Origin: Protula sp. h YS-2021
Taxonomy: Eukaryota > Annelida > Polychaeta > Sabellida > Serpulidae
Length of the DNA stretch: 64,000 nucleotides
Direction: 5' to 3'
NCBI GenBank assembly: GCA_949752745.1
Contig: OX457027.1
Span: 88,619,720 to 88,683,719 of the forward strand
Shown here: in pieces, positions 46,010 through 57,530 of the stretch
Position numbering within the stretch: position 1 is the first letter of the stretch
How the letters are laid out: each line of letters begins with the position of its first letter
The notes under the pieces: generated by a model
Database searches by the model: none
Told to the model about the DNA's origin: nothing
Seen by the model: the letters and a program-made list of their open reading frames with translations, nothing else
Program-made: the position numbers and the translations under genes

Positions 46010-47720
46010 CATTAACGCAGACAGAACGGCAACACAGCACGCACACCTCAGCAATGTTGTGATTGTTGGCAGTGACTCTCAATTTGTACCCGTGTTCCAT
46101 GCAAATAGATCCCACCATGCATAAGGCTCCCCCTGGCCTTTTTGCATGAACATGGTTGTAGTAATAGTTCTCCCGTTCAGATAATTCCCATTTTTACACA
46201 CCATTTTTCGTGTTTGGGTTACATTAATTAAAGAGGGAAAATGATAATCAGAAATGGTTTGCCGTTGAAAATGTATTTAAACAGAAAAAGCAAGCTAAAC
46301 AATCATATACCACAAAAGGATTATCTCAAAGTTCGATCATTTCTTGAGCATAGTTTCCAGTTGAGGAGTTCCATGTTCCATGTACTGCGTGTTTTGAACG
46401 CTGAATTTCTGTACTGACCAAGAGGAAACTATCAATGAAGACTCTTTCAAATGATCACGCATCTTCTCTTGTCTGTATTGAACTGTTGTGGATTTTAGTT
46501 GTTGCTGATGGACGTGGCAAATGCTATGACTTACCTCGGAAATAAAACAAGATTATATACAGCAGATCGGGATTCGCAAGAAAAACCCCTCCGATTTCAT
46601 CGAAAGTGCGGCATCCTATTCATGGTCATTCAGGGATTAACCTTAAGTATTTGAATATATCGCATAAACACTTAATTCTCTTAAGAACTCATTTCAAAAC
46701 TATGGCACATTGTGAAGAATGCCCTTTGATCGCTACATAATTTCATTAATTAAACAGTTTCAAAGTAAGATGTGGATTCGCAATATAAATTCTCCGATTT
46801 CCAAATTACATCCCAAGTGTAGCATCCTATTTGATTTTTATTCAGGAATTAATGCGGAAAATTAAATGTCTAAACTGTCAGTTGAAAACTCACGATTTTT
46901 AAAAATTGTTTTTTTTTAAAAATATTTCTGAACGTATAAGGATATCAGAAAACAAATAATTTCAGGTTATTATTAAAATAAGAAGTAATTTACAAAGTAT
47001 ATATTCGAGGCTTTTAGCACGGAAAAATGGTGTGTATGACATGTAAAATGTGCAAGGACGTACTGCAACGAGCACAATGTTTGAGCAAGGAAGTAACAAT
47101 CTCGCAAATATTTATCAGTTTTGTCTATGCTTAAAGCTCCCACCCACTCTCCGGGAATTAAGCCACATCATAAAGCTTGAATAGTAAAAGGGGAACTGTA
47201 TGCATGGGGAACTACTGACACGGAGCACCGGCGCTAAGAAACGGTCCACTACTTCTCTCATGAGTGAAACAATGATGTATTCGGAAGATTAGGACACCAC
47301 TGAGCCACTACACTGACTATAGTTCTCTGTCCAAGGTCGTAGAAAGTCTCATCCTGGTCGGAAAGCAGGGATGAGAAATGGACTTTGCCACCCCCCTCTC
47401 TTCTGTTATATTCTGTCTGTTATATTCCATCTGTTACATTCCACAATTTCGGCTCGAGACTCCTCCTTTTGTGTGCAAGAAAAATAATCAAACCTGAGAT
47501 AGGAGAGAGTCAATAATCCCTCACTAGCCATCCTACCTCACCCACTCCTCTGCCACCGCTGGAAACAACATCGCTCCACCCGCTGTCGGTTTCGTCTCTG
47601 AAAGAGCAGAAAATATTTCGTGATCATGTCTGAGAAGTTGTATTGCACGTCAGACCCATTGAAATGTAATTTGTTGTTTCATCGATAGTGGCACAGTTGC
47701 ATGAACATAAAGCCCCTACA
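46010..47720. other. AT-rich interval without a recognised gene
   Basis: No ORF above about 60 codons with any family pattern, and no array. I see no gene or recognisable element. Confidence 0.5.
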
Positions 47721-47744
47721 CACTCAAACTTCGCAGAAGTGGGT

Positions 47745-47830
47745 GCAAAGAAGTTGCCGAGGCTGTTTCAGAAGGACTTGAACCTGCATACCTTGCTAGC
47801 ACAACCGATCGATAATGTGGGAAAGCAAGG
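47745..47830 (-). repeat. tRNA-like B box, possible SINE or tRNA relic
   Basis: Minus strand carries GCAAGGTATGCAGGTTCAAGTCC, split here as GCAAGGTATGCA and GGTTCAAGTCC; the latter is a canonical B box. A convincing A box and cloverleaf were not found. Confidence 0.35.
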
Positions 47831-48750
47831 GTCATGACGCTTTCATTCGGAAATCGCTTTCTACCGGAGCACAGTAGAGACGACAACAGAAAAGAATATC
47901 GACATGTCAAAGCCAGGTGAAAGCCACGATCACAGTAGCGCCCACATCATATAGTTATAGTCGCACCCACATGACACCCCAGGCGGCTAGGCCTAAGACG
48001 CGGGCGCCCCAGCAACTACCGACGCCCAAGGAACAGTCAGCACAGGCTATCAGACAGCAGTCAACCAGAATATTTATGGTTCCCGCAGATGGGTGATTGA
48101 GACTTTTTGGTAACTTTTGCGAAACATAGGGGCTTCTAAACGAATACTCAGCATTCGCCAACGAGTGTATCTTTTCCTTTACCAGCAAGACTTAAGGGGT
48201 CCATACCTCCACCCAGCTTGAAATATTAGAAAAGACAAGTGTTAGAGCAGATTTTGAAAGCCATCTGGCGCGTTAAGATTTTTTTGTCCCCATGGTTGGA
48301 CTCTCCAGTTTTAATGCGTTTCTACAGATTCAATGGTTCCTTTCTTCAAGTGATGAAGTGTTTCTTGCTGCAGGACGTGTGGACAACTTCCATCGATCTC
48401 TTCAGATCGGCTATAGACGGTTCTGGTTCCTGGCTTTCCAGTAAGTGAACTCTGTGCAGTACAAGGTTGTGAAATATTGACAACCATACAGTAGCCTCGT
48501 ACTTAGTGAAATAGGGGAGACCAAGTCCGTGACTCTCGAAATGGCAGGATCGAGAGGCGTCAAATTCCTCTCGTCACTACACATAGCGGGAAGGTTAAAT
48601 ATGCTGACGGAACAAAGGGGTAATAGTTCACATGAAGAGGACCGCTCAGGTGAGTTGTTCAGGCTGTTGATACATGCGACCCCCCTAGGTGAGGCCGACA
48701 GTTCATATCTTCGCAAACAGAATGCATCTTCGCAAACAAAACGCATCACC

Positions 48751-48754
<4 letters not shown>

Positions 48755-48818
<64 letters not shown>
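48755..48818. repeat. (CT)n microsatellite
   Basis: About 32 CT units. The Arg/Glu and Leu/Ser ORFs spanning it are artefacts. Confidence 0.97.
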
Positions 48819-48821
<3 letters not shown>

Positions 48822-50049
48822 TAGAGAGTCCACGATCTCATGAAGAGCACGCATATGGATTCGATCATATTTGATAGCTCTTAGAAATTGCGCGAAGAAT
48901 AGTGACCGAGCAGCAGTCTGTATTCGGTGGTAGCAACGTCAGTGTTGATCACGGAGTTCCTCTTCTACGAATTTTTCTAGTGTACTCAGTAAAATGTAAA
49001 GCGGACTCCCTCAGGTTAGGACCTGTTATAATGTCAGACCTAGCGTGACCTGCCAGGGTGGTAGTCAAGTGGGGTTTAGTGGAGATCCTGGAGTACTTGG
49101 CCTCAGCACTTCTGCCTTCCAAATCCTGCAAACAAACAGACATCTCAGTGTAACTGGGTTAGATTAAACGCTCTTAAGGACATGCTAACTGAAGAGAAAG
49201 GTGTTTGTTAATAAGTGACTTTGTTTCCCTTCCCCCGTTGGTTTCTTGGCAATCAGGAAAGGAAAGGGGTGTGCAGCTTCTCTTAATTTGTGATTCCAAC
49301 TCTACTTGGTACAGAGAAAGTGGGCCCACAGTCAAGTGACTGTTAGTGATCTTACGACTTCCAACCAATAGGACCAATAGATTCCTCTCCTGAAGCCATC
49401 TGCGAAAAGGACTGACTAATAAACTCGCAAAAAATGTGAAACCGCCTGTTTTTCGAAGTCGCAAACTTGAAAGCTTATTATATTTCAACAAAATAACCAA
49501 CAGGAAAAAAACAATTTTTTTTTCTTAAAATTATTCTGAAGGGATATTAGTGATTTTCGGACCGTATTTATCTAAAGAAACTTAATATGTTGGCTAGAGG
49601 GGTGCTCTCGTTAGTAGTTTATTAAATTTAACTGAAGTGATTCACACCGCCGAGGTTTATGTTGCCAGCAGTTAAAAGAAGAGATGTCTTTTGTAAAAAG
49701 TTTAAATTTAATGCAAAGATGCTTTGACACACCCCAGTACAGGGCGTTTTGCAAATTTCATATTTCTGCAGTTTGTTTAGGAAGCCGGCGCAAACCAAAG
49801 GACCAAACCTCGCGCTTTTATGAACGAACTGAACGAAGGGTTGAGCGATTATTGAAGAGTTATGAAGTCCCAAACTCGGAATTTTTCAAGTAATCCCCAG
49901 CTTGTATTTATTTGCTTTCCATGTATTCCACTGAGTGTGTCATATAAAATTATAAAAATAGATTCTCGAAGAAAAAAAGTGGGTCTTAATTGCACACTGT
50001 TGACTAAGCAGATTCAGAGTTTCGTCCTCGTACAAGCATACCTACAAGA

Positions 50050-50720
50050 ATGAGCCAAATCACACTTTATGCGCTCCGAATAAAAGGCGCGAAAATTCTA
50101 TGTTTCGAGTACAAACTAAACGGGTAAAAGATTAAAGAAGTGATAGAGAGATTGCGCCTAAATGTCAAATTTCTCTTCACCAAAGAGAAATCGCATGCTA
50201 TTTTAAAAATAAGCCAAATCACACTTTGACGTTTGCAGAAAAGTTTTGGCGTTTTGGCTGAATTCAGTTGGGATAAGGATATAAAAATGATAGAAAAACT
50301 GGCAAAAGTCAATAAAATTCCATTTTGCCAGAAACATATTCACAAATTGGCTATTAAATGGACTGAAAAATATGGAAAATAGTTTTTTAAAGGATCACGT
50401 GATGGTTTTATAAATTTGAAAGTTTGCATGTTGAAAAAATTAGAATTTTGATGTTTTCCCCTTATTATTTCTTTATAATTTATCCCAAAATATTTTCAGT
50501 CGAAATAACACCTTTATCAGAAAGACCCGACAGTGTGAATTTGCTTATTTATCAGAAGTTTTAACAAACAGGTTTCGGTTTCAAGTTCTTTTATAAGCCA
50601 AATCACCCTTTGAGTGTTTCGAATAAAAGGCGAAAGCATTTCGAATTTCGACTGCGATGGAACCGGGTAAACAATGAAAGACATGACAGAAAAATGTAGA
50701 AGAAATATAGCAAAAGCAGC
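50050..50720. repeat. Diverged direct repeats, GCCAAATCACACTTT type
   Basis: AAGCCAAATCAC(A/C)CTTT recurs at about 50053, 50213 and 50596. The first and third copies share following words (GAATAAAAGGCG, AACGGGTAAA/ACCGGGTAAA, ATGACAGAAAAA). No recognised gene. ORF 49684-49893 just upstream is Arg/Lys-rich but matches nothing I know. Confidence 0.55.
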
Positions 50721-51084
50721 TCATACTCGGAACATAAAAGAAATTTAAACTTGAAACTATTTTGATGAATTGTTAAAATAGCATAGTTATAGTCGATATT
50801 CATTATAGCCGCTATTCTCCAAATTTCCTGATTATACGCCCATTTTTCCAGTGTACCCATGTAGGGCTTAAACTTTAGGGGTGCTTTGTAATTGTTTGTT
50901 TAAAATATAGTAAATTATTTGTTCAAAATACGGTACCTTGTTGAAACGAATCACAAAAACAAAATACTTAATATTTTCTTCAGTAAATGTTTAATCAATA
51001 ATAACATGAAGTGCTTTCTGTCTTCGAAACTGTTAACTCACAATACTAACTGGCTATTACTTTTAGTCTGCTAAAATAGTTCAT

Positions 51085-51325
51085 CTATTTCAGGATCCCC
51101 CTGGCAACTTTGAAAAAATTCGACGATTGTTTGTTGCTTAGTTTGACCGCCACGATTTCTACTGAGAATTTTCAGGACATCATTGATCTGAGAGTGCTTG
51201 GAAAAATTTGAAACTCGCTCACAATTTTTGCCTTTGATTTTTCACCTTTTTCAACTTCTTTAATTGCTTTGTACTTAATTTCTACAGAATGCACAGTTCT
51301 TCTTCGCTCGTAGCCATTTTCAGCA
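51085..51325 (-). pseudogene. Tigger/pogo transposase N-terminal remnant
   Basis: The minus strand reads RRRTVHSVEIKYKAIKEVEK, then GEKSKAKIVSEFQIFPSTLR. This is the CENP-B/pogo HTH pattern (K-A-I-x-E-V-E-K-G-E-K-S-K-x-x-I-x-x-E-F-x-x-x-x-S-T-L). The frame then breaks; a second frame gives a short Gln-rich tail ending EIDELF and a stop, so N- and C-termini seem joined by a large internal deletion. A pogo-style terminal region (about 51840-51995, ending GGGGGACCCTGTA) may be its right end. Confidence 0.6.
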
Positions 51326-51529
51326 CTGATATCAATTTCAGTTTTCATCGCCTTTTATAAACGATATGCTAGGTATGGGCATTAGCTACACTGGGTAGTT
51401 TTGTTTGAGGAAGTTATTTTTTAAAAAAGGGGATGGTCGGAAGACTCATTTGTGCTAATATTGAATTGTGTGGTGGTGAATAATCCTGTGCAGTCGTTTA
51501 GCTGAAGCAATTTGAGCGAAGGTCAATCC

Positions 51530-51614
51530 CCCGCTTTCCACCCCTGGTCGGATTGGAACCAGGGACCATAGGATTACAGAACCAACGCTCTAACGACTGA
51601 GCTAACCGTCACCT
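51530..51614 (-). repeat. tRNA-derived sequence (SINE head or tRNA pseudogene)
   Basis: Minus strand: TGACGGTTAGCTCAGTCG then TTAGAGCG (D arm and A box), followed about 30 bp later by CCTGGTTCCAATCC (T arm and B box). The D arm is clear, but the T stem and acceptor stem pair poorly, so it is unlikely to be a working tRNA. Confidence 0.6.
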
Positions 51615-52179
51615 GTTTGGGGGAGATGCTTTGGTATTGTTTGCAAGCAACCCGTGACGCGAGAAGATCAGATGCCAACAATAGCAATTGCAATCCACAC
51701 TAAGTTTTAGTGGTTCAGGGGGTGAGCGGTTGATGCTTCTATTTGCCTTAACAGCGCGGCGACTAGTCCTTAAGGATTAGAAAAGTAAGAAGTGTCAGTA
51801 GAATTCCACAGCATGTTGACTTTCATACTTTCAAAAAAAAAAAAAAAGCGTTGGTCCAAAATGTGTTCGTTAAAACCGATTTTCGGACAGTACGAATTTT
51901 ATAAATTGAAGTCAATGGGAAAAAACGTTGGGACCAGCAAATTTGTTCCTTATAACCGCTGTTTCGTTATAAAAGATTTCGTGATAAATGGGGGACCCTG
52001 TATTTTAATGAATAAATTTTGGGGAAAAAGTTCGATTTCGTTAAAGTCATTAAGGTTTGGATTTGATCCATATATGTCAGCTTCTCCTCCCCCCTCCCGC
52101 TTAGTAATCGCCGTGGCGATAAAAGCCAGTTCGTATTTCCGTCCTCCAGTGGAACAAGGCCTCGTAAACGAAAAAAGAA

Positions 52180-52560
52180 CGCCTAATTATCCCCCGCCCC
52201 GGCCGTCCTAACGGAGGCGAGGGATATAGAAACGCACTGTGTCCGTCAGTCGCCAGTTTTGTTTTCAGACGATATCTCCGAAACTAGTGGGCGGATCTAG
52301 TTTATATTTGGTATGCGTAACAACCAAGACATCCAGATGTGCCTTTTTGGGGCATTGGTAGGATCGAAACCCATCTGGATCTGTATTTGGACTTGGAATC
52401 CCGAAATCCCGATCTCAACGTGTACTTTGTTTTCTAGACCATAACTCTAAAATATTTGCCGGATTCGATTCTCATTTCGTATGCATAACAACAATATAGT
52501 GTAGTTGTTTTATCTTCTTAGTCTACGTGCGAGGTGCAGCACCCGCCTTACTGATTACAC
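52180..52560. repeat. Dispersed repeat with ATCCCCCGCC head
   Basis: TTATCCCCCGCCCCGGCCGT then GGGATATAG and GTGTCCGTCAGTCGCC start the block, and two related statements of GACATAACTCTAAAA-type and CGGAT(C/T)(T/G)A sequence follow. It closes near 52575 with CACGGCGGGGGATATGG, which is inverted relative to the head. No ORF. Confidence 0.45.
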
Positions 52561-53284
52561 CCACGGCGGGGGATATGGCAATTACTGATTGCTCTTGTTT
52601 GTAATTAATTTATAGTTACAAATTAATCATCGAATTAAAAATTTATACCTATTTAATATTCACAAATCATACCTAATTTCTAACTGTTTAAACGGAATAA
52701 CGTATACTCAACCCACACCAATAACTGCTGTGTACCAAAAATTTTCAATTCACTGTAACGTGGGTTCGAAAAACTTATCTGTTCGTGATCTTCTGAAAGA
52801 CCCGGTTAAAAATACAGTAAAATCTGTTTTCAGCGATAGCATTCTAGACCCAGATTAAAAAGCCGTAGAGTATAAGCTCACTTTATAGTAACCACATTCC
52901 ACATTGCTACATGCCAAGCAAGGGGAGACATATAATGTTTATACGTGCTGTTTGTGTGTATGTACGTGTGTGAGGGTGCGTTTGAGTCAGTCTGTTGTGG
53001 GCAAAATGTTGCGTGCAAAATAGCTCGAGAACGAAAAGTAGGATCGACTTCAACCTGATTCTATCGGTTCTGACGCATGTTGCATTATTAGGGCAGGCGT
53101 GTGGCGTCATAACGTAAAAATCTTGATTTATGTGAAATTGCTCAGCCGCTAAACATCGGAGAAAGTTCAAACTTGTTGGGATTGTTTCTTGATAGGTCCG
53201 AAAGATTCTGTCAAGTTTTTTCGCAAGTAGAACGAACGCAAACGGCACATGACGCCATCGCGCAAAATGTATGCAACTAGACCG

Positions 53285-53825
53285 TTTTCACTTAGAGGTC
53301 ACAAAAAATACGATTCTAAACTCTTGATCCCTTACATATCGTCTTTTAGGCCCAAAGGATCGAAAATAAGCTCAAAATCGCTCTATCTCTAACCGTTTTC
53401 AAGATAATGGTGACCTTCCGTTTTTGGCTTTGACCATGGCCAAGGAGGTCAAGGTCACCTAAGTACCTCTTACATATCGTCTTTTAGGCCCAAAGAGTCG
53501 AAAATAAATTCAAACCCGCTCTATCTCTAACCGTTTTCGATATAATAGTCAACTTTGGGTTTCTGACTTTGACCACGGTCGAGGAGGTCAGGGTCACCGA
53601 AGTAACTCTTACATATCGGTTTTTAGGCCCGAAGGGTCGAAAATAAGCTCAAAACTGCTCTGTCTCTAACCGTTTTCGAGATTATGGTCAACTTCCGGTT
53701 TTGCACTTTGACATGTACGAGGAGGTCAAGGTCACCGAGGTACCATTTACTTATAGTCTTTTAGGCCCAAGGGGTCGAAAATAAGCTCAGATTCGCTCTT
53801 TGTCTAACCGTTGGGCGATCAGTAC
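53285..53825 (-). repeat. GTCAAGGTCA repeat, third locus (four ~145-bp units)
   Basis: TTACATATCGTCTTTTAGGC recurs at about 53331, 53469, 53611 and (diverged) 53747, each followed by GTCGAAAATAA, CTCTATCTCTAACCGTTTTC and GAGGTCAAGGTCACC. These are type-B units in reverse orientation. Confidence 0.88.
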
Positions 53826-55145
53826 ACTGAGGCTGATATCATGTCACTTAAAACTACTGCTCTCAGCTTCTTGCCGCCTGTTTCGCAAATTTGTTTTGTC
53901 GTTTTTTAATTTAAAAATTGAGCGAATTAAAAAAAATACAGGAGGATCAACTAGACATACTGAAGTCTATCATATCAAGATTTCATCTTTATAGCCCCAC
54001 CGGCCTCTGACTAGTTCCATGAACAAACTCAATAAAAAAATAAAAAAAACGGAAAAAACATGTCTGCGACTTAAATTTTCGTATAAATTCAATACACTAG
54101 GGGATTTTGGCAAATTCAAAAGTGTAATTACATAATACAATAATGTTGTGTACTAGATCTCGCTAACGGAAAGTCGTCTCGACTTAAATTTTATACGAGT
54201 ATTCCTTTGGTCAGTCGGACGGGTGTATCAGCTTTTCGTTGCGTGCAGTGAAATTAATTAAGGCGTCAGTACGTAAAAAATTATCCGTTGTTAAGCAAAA
54301 TGTCTCAATTGTGGAAAGTCGGAACGACTTCAAACTTGGTGTAGTTATTTCTTGGATCTGTCACACGGTTTTGGTTAAGCAGTAAACTCTTGCAATAAAT
54401 TAAGAAAGGTGTATGACGTCACTGCGTAAGAAGTATTACGTGATATATTATGCAGTCGCCTAATCTAACAGCATTACTCCCTTCGCTCTCTCAACCCCCT
54501 CCCCCCAACCCCCTCCCGTTTTGTCAGCTCTTCTGCTGGGGATTTCAGCGCTTCTTAGATTCTTGAGTGTTCTGCATTCTTTAAACTAGATGAAAACAGC
54601 AGCAACATAATTATCGATCCATGGCTGTACATTGCCTGCATTGCTTGACGTTTTTGGGCGGTACGCATGTGCAGCTGTTACGTAACATGCCACTCAGTCA
54701 GGGGTCTATGTCAGTTGTGGTGAATTATAAAGTCTTCATCTGCTGTATCGGGCTGGAATGTGTGAAAGTTAAACATCTGAGTTGAATGTTTATGCCAAGA
54801 AATGAGACGCATCAGATGGGGAGGTTTTTGAGGAAACGCCCACCGCTTCCCTCCACTCAGTCATCCCATTTACGTTTGAATCAGAGGTCATGATTTGGGG
54901 GTTTTAGGGACAATGGGGGTGGGGAGGGGGTACGAATCCCCTTATAGCCTTGCCAACAATTCAGAAATAAAACGACTGAGCAAGGAATGTTGTGGTCGTA
55001 TTCGCAGGTCTCAGCAGGTCTAGTCATTGTTTTTGTTTCAGTTTTTTTTGCGGTAAACCTGTTTTCATTTGGTTGCCAAGCTGTTTCATATATGGGAGTG
55101 ATTATGTAACGGTCAGCATTGTTTGTAGTACCTGGAAGTATTTTT

Positions 55146-55744
55146 ATGCCCCGCCTGACAAATTTCAGCGGGGCATATCGTGTTTGACCTGTGCGTCCGC
55201 ACTGTAGCGTAGCTATGTGGCCACCAACTTTTTTATTTTTGGGATATTGCTCCTAATATATTGAAGTTGTGCAGGACGTCGTCCTTTTGTCCGACGAGGC
55301 GTTTATTCGGTCGGAATAGGGGTTTGAACTTAGGCAATTTTACTGTAGTTAGATGTTTTATGTACTAAGTTTTGTAGATCGCACCTTACTCTACATATTT
55401 GTTTGGTGATTTATTTGTTTATAGATTATTGTTTCTAATATATAGAAGTTGTGCAGGACGTCGTCCGTTTGTCCGACGAGGCGTTTATCCGGTCGAAATT
55501 GGTCTTTGAACTTAGGCAATTTTACTGCAGTTAGGTGCTCTATGTACTAAGTTTTGTATATGTATAAAGCTGAATAATTTTTTATTCTATTTTGGAATAT
55601 TTTTGGAGTATTTTGGAATCGACATAATTTTTTTTTGCCTCGTTACTAAGTCCGTGCGTATTCATTCTTTCTTCAAGAAGAATCACACCCCTTAAACTGA
55701 GATTATGTCACTGACTATCCGCCAGGCGGGGCATTCGTGCTCCG
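55146..55744. mobile_element. Short TIR element with GCCCCGCC ends and a duplicated core
   Basis: It begins ATGCCCCGCCTGACAAAT, immediately followed by a hairpin partner GCGGGGCAT, and ends ATCCGCCAGGCGGGGCAT (the inverse of the start). Inside, GAAGTTGTGCAGGACGTCGT and the following ~120 bp occur twice (about 55264 and 55447). No ORF. Target duplication not established. Confidence 0.55.
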
Positions 55745-56149
55745 ATCGGACACACCTCAAGTTCGCTTTTGAAATGGCTCGTTGTGGCGAGCAACTCACC
55801 ATTTTGGCACCAAATGTCAACCTCTCCTCCACCCTCCCACCGAGATGAGTCATCTGTTGCATAGTTATAAAGAATGCCTTTCTAGTGCTTTTTGGCCGAT
55901 GGGAATGTTCGAAGACAAAGTAATATATACTCGACACAAAAAGTTTCCGGTGTTTTTTCTGTAGGCCAAGTTTTGGCCTTTTCCGAAAAATATTTTTATA
56001 CTGTTGTTTAGTTTAACCATTTGACAGTATATCAGTGGGGTTTAATTGGTTGTGCTTTTCGAAACAATAGAACAAGGTGTGAAACTATTGACTAGGGGTA
56101 GGCAAAATCGGCGCAGAATTTGTGACACGCTTTACGAGCCTGGTCTTCT

Positions 56150-56689
56150 TAAAGACTATAGACTCTATTGCTAGACATTGTTTTAGAATTTGAAAAAGCG
56201 CATTTGCCAAAGTTATTATTGAATCTCTGTTCTTTTAATAGGAACCGACTTGAAGACTGTAGATCTCTAGAGTGTGTACAGGGTTCAACAAGTTCAGATA
56301 GATATTGGGGACTATTACCAGTAAAAGCTTTATATATAGTGACTAAGATTTTAACATTGGTTCTAAATTCAACGTTAAGCATGTGCAATTCCATGAGAAC
56401 AGGGTGCTATGATCAGATCTTCTGCTAGTCGTAATAAGCCTTGCCGCGGCATTTTGAATTTTTTGGAGTTTAGAAATACTGTACCTTGGCACACCATGTA
56501 GTAAACTATTGCAATAATCTAATCTAGATATAACAAGAGACTGTACCAAGGATTTGGAAGCTTCTTTAGAAATCGTCGAATTTTTCGTATTGATTTTAAA
56601 TAGAAGAAACAGGAAGAACACTTTTTGCTAACGATTCAAATCATTCGCCACCAGCAGGTTATCGGGGAAATCGGTATATAAAAACTCAC

Positions 56690-56753
<64 letters not shown>

Positions 56754-57530
56754 GAAATCATTCATAGATGACCCCCAAGTTACTGGCGGATTTTGAAGAT
56801 TTCATACTTTACATTGTTCTTAGATTATGAGAGGAACCAATCAGAACAATTTCTGTTTTGTCTTCGATAATTTTCAAATCATTCGCCACCATCCATTTCC
56901 TATATCGTTCAATGCACCCCTCCAAAATACTAATGCTTGGTGCGCCCTTTAAGCTGATGTACAGCTGTGAGTCATCAGCGTATAAGTGGTTGCAAACACC
57001 CTCTTCTCTTGCTATATCACCAATATAGCGGTGTAGAGACTGAACAATGACGGTCCGAGTATGCTACCTTGAGGAACCCAAAATGCTAACAATTTGCTTT
57101 TTGACATCTTTTAACCTTTTTTGAAAGATTGACCCCTATTTTTGAGGTAGGAATAGAACCCTTTTAGTGCGTTCCCACGAATTGCATATCTAGATTCCAT
57201 TCTGCTGAGTAAAATTTTGTGTGATATAGTGTCGAAAGCGGCCGATAGATGCTAAAGTACTAATGCTGTAACAGCTTTATTGTCTAGGATGCAAGTATAT
57301 CGTTTTGAATTCCGAGAAGGGCAGTTTCACTGTAGTGGAATATGTGATAAGCTGATTGCATAGACTCGTGCAATTTGTTGTTTTTCCAGTATGATTCTAA
57401 TCTAATCGCAACCACCTTTTCTACTTTTTCGATATAAAGGATAGGTTTGAAACCTGGCGGTAATTCTTAAACTGGTCGGGATCCACAATGACCTTTTTGG
57501 GAAGGGGATTAACAATAGCTTTTTTCATGC
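56150..57530 (-). pseudogene. CR1/L2-like LINE, 3' part of the interrupted copy
   Basis: Reading leftward on the minus strand: FKNYRQVSNLSFISK near 57450; [14 protein letters not shown] near 57220; YADDSQLY near 56960 (the RT active-site box); then, left of a (TTA)n run at 56690-56750, SRLDYCNSLLHGVPRYSISK and QNAAARLITTSRRSDH; then a C-terminal stretch. Frameshifts and stops are frequent. Its 5' continuation is at 60456-61000, separated by the nested LINE. Confidence 0.82.
56694..56750. repeat. (ATT)n microsatellite
   Basis: About 19 ATT units, inside the decayed minus-strand LINE. Confidence 0.97.

Noticed and set aside
51530..51614. Functional tRNA gene on the minus strand
   Set aside because: D arm and B box are present, but acceptor and T stems do not pair, so it is listed as a tRNA-derived relic.
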